Shown here piece after piece: positions 60,241 to 64,000 of a stretch of 64,000 nt of DNA. Below the pieces are notes generated by a model that was not told the DNA's origin, searched no databases, and saw only the letters and a program-made list of their open reading frames with translations. The position numbers were made by a program, and so were the translations under genes. Source of the DNA: SHZL01 sp035292625 (lineage in GTDB: Bacteria; Pseudomonadota; Gammaproteobacteria; Xanthomonadales; SZUA-36); contig DATDPS010000056.1 in the NCBI GenBank assembly GCA_035292625.1, positions 1-64,000 on the forward strand, given 5' to 3'. Every line of letters starts with the position of its first letter. The stretch's first letter is position 1.

Positions 60241-61761
60241 ATGAACATTCCGCAGCGCAACGACACCTATGCCGCCATCGACCTCGGCAGCAACAGCTTT
60301 CACTTGCTGATCGCGCGCCAAGAGCATGGTGAGTTGCGGGTACTCGATCGCATCAGGGAAACAGTCAGGCTGGCTGGAGGCCTCGATCGCGAGGGACGCC
60401 TGGACGAGGAAACGAAGCAACGCGCCCTGGCCTGCCTGGCCCGCTTTGGCCAGCGGCTGCGCGGAATACCAGCCAACAACATAAGGGCCGTCGGCACCCA
60501 GACCTTCCGCCGGCTCAGGAATGCCAATGCCTTCCTGGTGGTGGCTGAAGCCGGCTTGGCCTGCGGCATCGATATCATCGCAGGCCGGGAGGAAGCTCGG
60601 CTGATTTACCTGGGAGTCTCACAGGGCGTATCAGGGCACGAGCAACGCCGAATGGTGATCGACATCGGTGGGGGAAGCACCGAAATCGTAATTGGCCAGG
60701 GCCTGGAACCGATGGAAATGGAGAGCGTCCAGTACGGCTGCGTATCACTCACCCGCAAGTTTTTTGCTGATGGCCGGCTCACTGAAAAGCGCTGGCGAAA
60801 GGCGCTTGAATGCGTCATGGCCGACATGCAGGAATTGCGCGCGCGCTACCTGGAAGTCGGGTGGCAGAGCGCCATTGGTTCTTCCGGAACCGTGCTTGCC
60901 ATTACCGAGATCTGCCGCCAGATGCGCTGGGTGGAAAAAGACATCGACGCGGCGGCCGTGTTGCGCTTGCGCGATAAGTTGCTCGGCTTTGGAATCATTG
61001 AGGACGTGCAATTGCCGGGCCTGTCGGAAGACCGGCATCCGGTGCTGGTGGGTGGCCTGGTCGTGTTGAGCGCCTGCTTCAAGGTGTTTGATTTGAAAAC
61101 GCTCAAGGCTTCCCCCTTCGCCTTGCGCGAAGGAGTACTGCATGACTTGCTGGGCCGACTGGAAAACCGTGACCCGCGCGAGAACACGATACAGGCCTTC
61201 AGGGTGCGTTATGGAGTGGATCCAGGGCAAGTGGAGCGGGTACGCCGGGTGGCGTTGCAAGCCTTCCGGCAAATTGAAAGCTTTGTCCCGCTGAAGCCCA
61301 TCCACCAGCAATTGCTCTCCTGGGGGGTTGAATTGCACGAAGCAGGCCTGAGCATCTCCCACAGCCATTATCAGGAACATTCCGGCTACCTGGTGCAGAA
61401 TTCGGACATGGCGGGTTTTACCAACCAGGAACAATTGTTCCTGGCAGTGCTGGTCCGGTATCACCGGCGCCTCGTGCCGCGCGACTTTGCCCGCTCGCTG
61501 CCCACGCGACTGCACGAACCCCTGCGTCATACCCTGTTCTGCTTGCGCCTGGCCTGCATCCTGTGCCGCACACGTGACGATCAGGCGGTGCCTGGCTTCA
61601 CGCTGCAGGCCGGCGACGAGCGCATCAGGCTTGGACTACCGCCTGAATGGCGGCAAAGCCATCCCCTGACCATGTCCGATATGCAACAGGAAATCACACA
61701 ATTGCGCCCAATCGGACTGCACTTCAACCTGACTGACATGGTGGTAGCACATGACCATTGA
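60241..61761 (+). CDS. ppx: Exopolyphosphatase
   Basis: Ppx releases phosphate from inorganic polyphosphate; the family also hydrolyses pppGpp (GppA). From ATG 60241 it has 506 residues: actin-like ATPase folds with YAAIDLGSNSFHLLIA (about 9-24), AVGTQTFRRLRN, the phosphate loop VIDIGGGSTEIVIG and AIGSSGT, then a C-terminal HD-like domain (SHSHYQEHSGYLVQNSDMAGF). The length fits Ppx (513 in E. coli). The frame opens at ATG 60175, which is possible. It overlaps epmA by eleven bases. Confidence 0.94.
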   Translation: MNIPQRNDTYAAIDLGSNSFHLLIARQEHGELRVLDRIRETVRLAGGLDREGRLDEETKQRALACLARFGQRLRGIPANNIRAVGTQTFRRLRNANAFLVVAEAGLACGIDIIAGREEARLIYLGVSQGVSGHEQRRMVIDIGGGSTEIVIGQGLEPMEMESVQYGCVSLTRKFFADGRLTEKRWRKALECVMADMQELRARYLEVGWQSAIGSSGTVLAITEICRQMRWVEKDIDAAAVLRLRDKLLGFGIIEDVQLPGLSEDRHPVLVGGLVVLSACFKVFDLKTLKASPFALREGVLHDLLGRLENRDPRENTIQAFRVRYGVDPGQVERVRRVALQAFRQIESFVPLKPIHQQLLSWGVELHEAGLSISHSHYQEHSGYLVQNSDMAGFTNQEQLFLAVLVRYHRRLVPRDFARSLPTRLHEPLRHTLFCLRLACILCRTRDDQAVPGFTLQAGDERIRLGLPPEWRQSHPLTMSDMQQEITQLRPIGLHFNLTDMVVAHDH

Positions 61762-62716
61762 TCGGACGCACGGCTGGCGGCCCAGCGCCTCGCGCCTGGC
61801 GATTGAAACCCGGGCCAGCCTGTTGGGCGACATCCGTGCATTTTTTGCTTTGCGCAAGGTGCTGGAAGTGGAAACTCCCATTCTGTCCAAGGCTGGCAAT
61901 ACCGACCCGAATATTACCGGTATTTGCACCGCTAGCGCTTCGCCGCGCTACCTGCGCACCTCGCCGGAATACCCCATGAAGCGCCTCCTGGCTGCGGGCC
62001 TGAGAGATATTTACGAGTTGGGCCGTGTATTCCGGGCGGGAGAAAGCGGGGCATGGCACAACCCGGAGTTCACCCTGCTCGAGTGGTATCGAACCGGCAA
62101 GCAATACCTGGAGCTGGCTGAAGAAGTCATTGACCTGGTGAAGCACTGCGGCAGAGGCCGCTTCGACGGCTGGAGCATTGCGCGCCACACGTATCGTGAC
62201 TTGTTTCTGAACCATACCGGCCTGGACCCCAAACTTGCGGGTGAATCCGACTGGGCTGCACTGGCTGATGAGCGGGGTATCCAGGCAGGATCGCTGGACC
62301 AGCTGCAATGGCAGGACCTGATACTGACGCACATCATTCAACCCGCACTGGATCCGTGTTCGATGACCTTGGTCTTCGATTACCCGCCTGACCAGGCTGC
62401 ATTGGCGCGCATCCGGCAGGGTGATGAGCCGGTGGCGGAGCGCTTCGAACTATATCTCGGCCAGGCAGAACTGGCCAACGGTTACCAGGAGCTGCCTGAC
62501 GCGGCAGAGCAGAGGCGCAGGTTTGAACACGAAAATTATTTGCGCGGGATACGGGGAGAAACCACGCCACTCATTGACACCCGCTTGCTTGAAGCACTGC
62601 AGCACGGCATACCTGAATGCTCTGGAGTGGCGCTCGGAGTGGACCGCATGCTGATGTGCCTGATGGACCTGGACCGCATCGATGCTGTGCTTGCTTTTCC
62701 GCACGACCGCGCTTGA
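61751..62716 (+). CDS. epmA: Elongation factor P--(R)-beta-lysine ligase
   Basis: EpmA (GenX, PoxA) attaches beta-lysine to EF-P, which relieves stalling at polyprolines. The 321-residue protein is a truncated class II lysyl-tRNA synthetase: motif 1 region FFALRKVLEVETPILS, motif 2 FRAGESGAWHNPEFTLLEWYRT, motif 3 GVALGVDRMLMCLMDLDRIDAVLAFPHDR. It lacks the anticodon-binding domain, as expected. The start overlaps the end of ppx, so the two are co-transcribed. EpmB and EF-P are not in the window. Confidence 0.96.
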   Translation: MTIDRTHGWRPSASRLAIETRASLLGDIRAFFALRKVLEVETPILSKAGNTDPNITGICTASASPRYLRTSPEYPMKRLLAAGLRDIYELGRVFRAGESGAWHNPEFTLLEWYRTGKQYLELAEEVIDLVKHCGRGRFDGWSIARHTYRDLFLNHTGLDPKLAGESDWAALADERGIQAGSLDQLQWQDLILTHIIQPALDPCSMTLVFDYPPDQAALARIRQGDEPVAERFELYLGQAELANGYQELPDAAEQRRRFEHENYLRGIRGETTPLIDTRLLEALQHGIPECSGVALGVDRMLMCLMDLDRIDAVLAFPHDRA

Positions 62717-62752
62717 GCCGGCCATGAACGCAAGCCACGACCGCGTTACGGT

Positions 62753-64000
62753 TCAGGTGTGAGGCGACACTGTGGGCAGGATTACCCGCACGCTGAGACC
62801 ACCGCCCGCTGCATTGCTGGCCTGGATCTGTCCGCCATGGCGTCCAACAGCCGCGGCCGCAATGGCCAGCCCAATCCCATGGCCGCCACTGGAACGGTCA
62901 CGTGATTCCTGCACGCGGTAGAACGGTTCAAAGATTTTTTCCAGCTCCGCTTCCGGAACACCGCTGCCATGATCCCGCACCACAATTTCCACTTTGCGGC
63001 CGGCCGCATCCGGTCGCAAGGAAAGCTCCACGCCGCGCTCCGGGTCGGTATGGCGCAGCGCATTGCGCAACAGGTTCTCCATCGTTCGCCATAACAGCTC
63101 CCGGTCACCGTGGTATCCGATTGGGCCAGGTGACCGCCAGATAATTCCAGGTTTGCCCTCCGCCACTTCGTAGTTCACCACCTCCACCAGTTCGGTCAGT
63201 AACTCGGCCAAGTTTAGGTCCTCATCCTGTTTGGGCGTGTGCTCGGAAGACTCACGCAGCAGGCCCAGCACATCATTGACCAGGGACTCCAGGCGCTCAC
63301 CCTCGAGTTCGATGCGGTCCAGTTCAGAGCGGATGTTATCGGCACCCTTCTTGCGCGCAATCTCCACGGCCACGCTGAGGCGCGCCAGGGGTGAACGCAA
63401 TTCGTGACTGACATCGCGCAACAAACGGCGGTTGGCCTGCTGCATGGTCTGTAAACGCTCAGCCATGACATCGAAGTCGGCAGACAACTGACTGAACTCA
63501 TCGTGACGTTGCGGAAAAGGCTGACCCACGCGCGTATTCAAGTCACCGGCGGCGATTTTGCGCGTTGCCTGCCTCAGGCCTTCCAGGGGCGCAGTCAGGG
63601 AACGGGCAAGGAAAAAACTGACCAGTGCACTGATCAAAGCCGCGGCCAGGATACGCAAAGCCGTGCCCTGTGGACCCGGTGCGAGAATGGTTGTGGGCGG
63701 AATACGGTCAACCAGGTAAATGGTGAAACTGCTGCCGTCCCTGGCAGTGACGGATTCGGCTTCCATGCGCCGGCGCCGCTCCTGCAGAATGCGCAACTCC
63801 TCGTCGCGCTGCAGCATCTCCCGTTGCTCGCTGTCGACGACATAAATGTAACTTCGTGAATAACGGGGTACCTGCAGCAATTCATCCCGCGCCGCCGTTG
63901 CGCCTTCCGCGGATAAGGAACTCTTCAGTCTTTGGCCAATGCGGAACAATCCACGGGAAAATGTATTGGCGGGCTCCTCCGCCCATTGCTCGCGAGCCAA
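62753..64000 (-). CDS. Sensor histidine kinase (CpxA-like), N-terminus outside the window
   Basis: 415 residues of an envelope-type sensor kinase. The visible part begins within the periplasmic sensor domain, then a transmembrane helix (ILAAALISALVSFFLARSL, about 117-135), a HAMP domain (LEGLRQATRKIAAGDLNTRV), HisKA with DVSHELRSPLARLSVAVEIA, N-box ENLLRNALRHTDP, G1 VRDHGSGVP and G2 GGHGIGLAIAAAA. The first TM and any regulator gene lie beyond the right edge. The layout resembles CpxA. It converges on epmA with a 36-base gap. Confidence 0.9.
   Translation of the reverse strand: MAREQWAEEPANTFSRGLFRIGQRLKSSLSAEGATAARDELLQVPRYSRSYIYVVDSEQREMLQRDEELRILQERRRRMEAESVTARDGSSFTIYLVDRIPPTTILAPGPQGTALRILAAALISALVSFFLARSLTAPLEGLRQATRKIAAGDLNTRVGQPFPQRHDEFSQLSADFDVMAERLQTMQQANRRLLRDVSHELRSPLARLSVAVEIARKKGADNIRSELDRIELEGERLESLVNDVLGLLRESSEHTPKQDEDLNLAELLTELVEVVNYEVAEGKPGIIWRSPGPIGYHGDRELLWRTMENLLRNALRHTDPERGVELSLRPDAAGRKVEIVVRDHGSGVPEAELEKIFEPFYRVQESRDRSSGGHGIGLAIAAAAVGRHGGQIQASNAAGGGLSVRVILPTVSPHT

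Noticed and set aside
1..64000. CRISPR array, insertion sequence, prophage, integron or toxin-antitoxin module
   Set aside because: No regularly spaced direct repeats apart from the 21-bp Pho array (no spacers), no transposase or integrase motifs, and no base-composition break noticed.

Overview
This is chromosomal DNA from a gammaproteobacterium outside the Enterobacterales. The gene order tpiA-secG-tRNA-Leu(GAG)-nuoABCDEFGHIJKLMN-tRNA-fMet-rimP-nusA-infB-rbfA-truB-rpsO-pnp keeps the classical gammaproteobacterial translation/transcription superoperon, but with the complete complex I operon between the two tRNA genes and with nuoC and nuoD unfused. I do not assign a genus. Coding density is very high, and I see no insertion sequence, prophage, integrase, CRISPR array or toxin-antitoxin pair. 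The window is mostly core genome.

Layout. 1-8,810 (minus): pnp (cut by the left edge), rpsO, truB, rbfA, infB, nusA, rimP and initiator tRNA-fMet, with a clear promoter and terminator for the tRNA. 8,878-24,915 (minus): nuoN to nuoA, tRNA-Leu, secG, tpiA. 25,048-28,394: an SDR oxidoreductase and an OsmC protein (plus), pmbA/tldE (minus), darP (plus). 28,407-41,690 (minus): tldD, yhdP, rng, maf, rlmH, rsfS, nadD, holA, lptE, leuS, an envelope, RNA and ribosome maturation block also found together in E. coli. 41,932-45,666 (minus): pgi, folK, pcnB. 45,812-46,273 (plus): tRNA-Glu(CTC) and the 7Fe ferredoxin fdxA. 46,313-47,913 (minus): bamC, dapA. 48,028-49,977 (plus): bcp and a PIN-PhoH protein. 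49,942-52,335 (minus): a PerM-type membrane protein and an unassigned outer membrane beta-barrel. 52,582-53,391 (plus): thiD. 53,561-54,952 (minus): a tusDCB-tusE/dsrC sulfur relay cluster. 55,043-62,716 (plus): bepA, phoB, phoR, a phosphate-type porin, ppx, epmA. 62,753-64,000 (minus): a sensor histidine kinase cut by the right edge.

How the genes work together. The left half makes the translation initiation and RNA turnover machinery and the respiratory NADH dehydrogenase. The right half contains a small phosphate regulon. A consensus Pho box with a well-placed -10 precedes phoB. An unusually long array of PhoB-type half-sites, repeating every 21 bp, precedes an outer membrane porin. An exopolyphosphatase gene follows.

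I do not see a clearly new multi-gene system. The observations most worth following are the 21-bp Pho array, a PhoR with no transmembrane segment, a probable AUU start codon for pcnB (a rare device known from E. coli pcnB), and a DsrC-type protein with both redox cysteines inside a tus operon. Smaller points are a NuoG without the N7 cluster ligands, a short BamC and a Bcp without its usual resolving cysteine. Several starts were moved from the longest reading frame using Shine-Dalgarno spacing, operon overlap or family homology.
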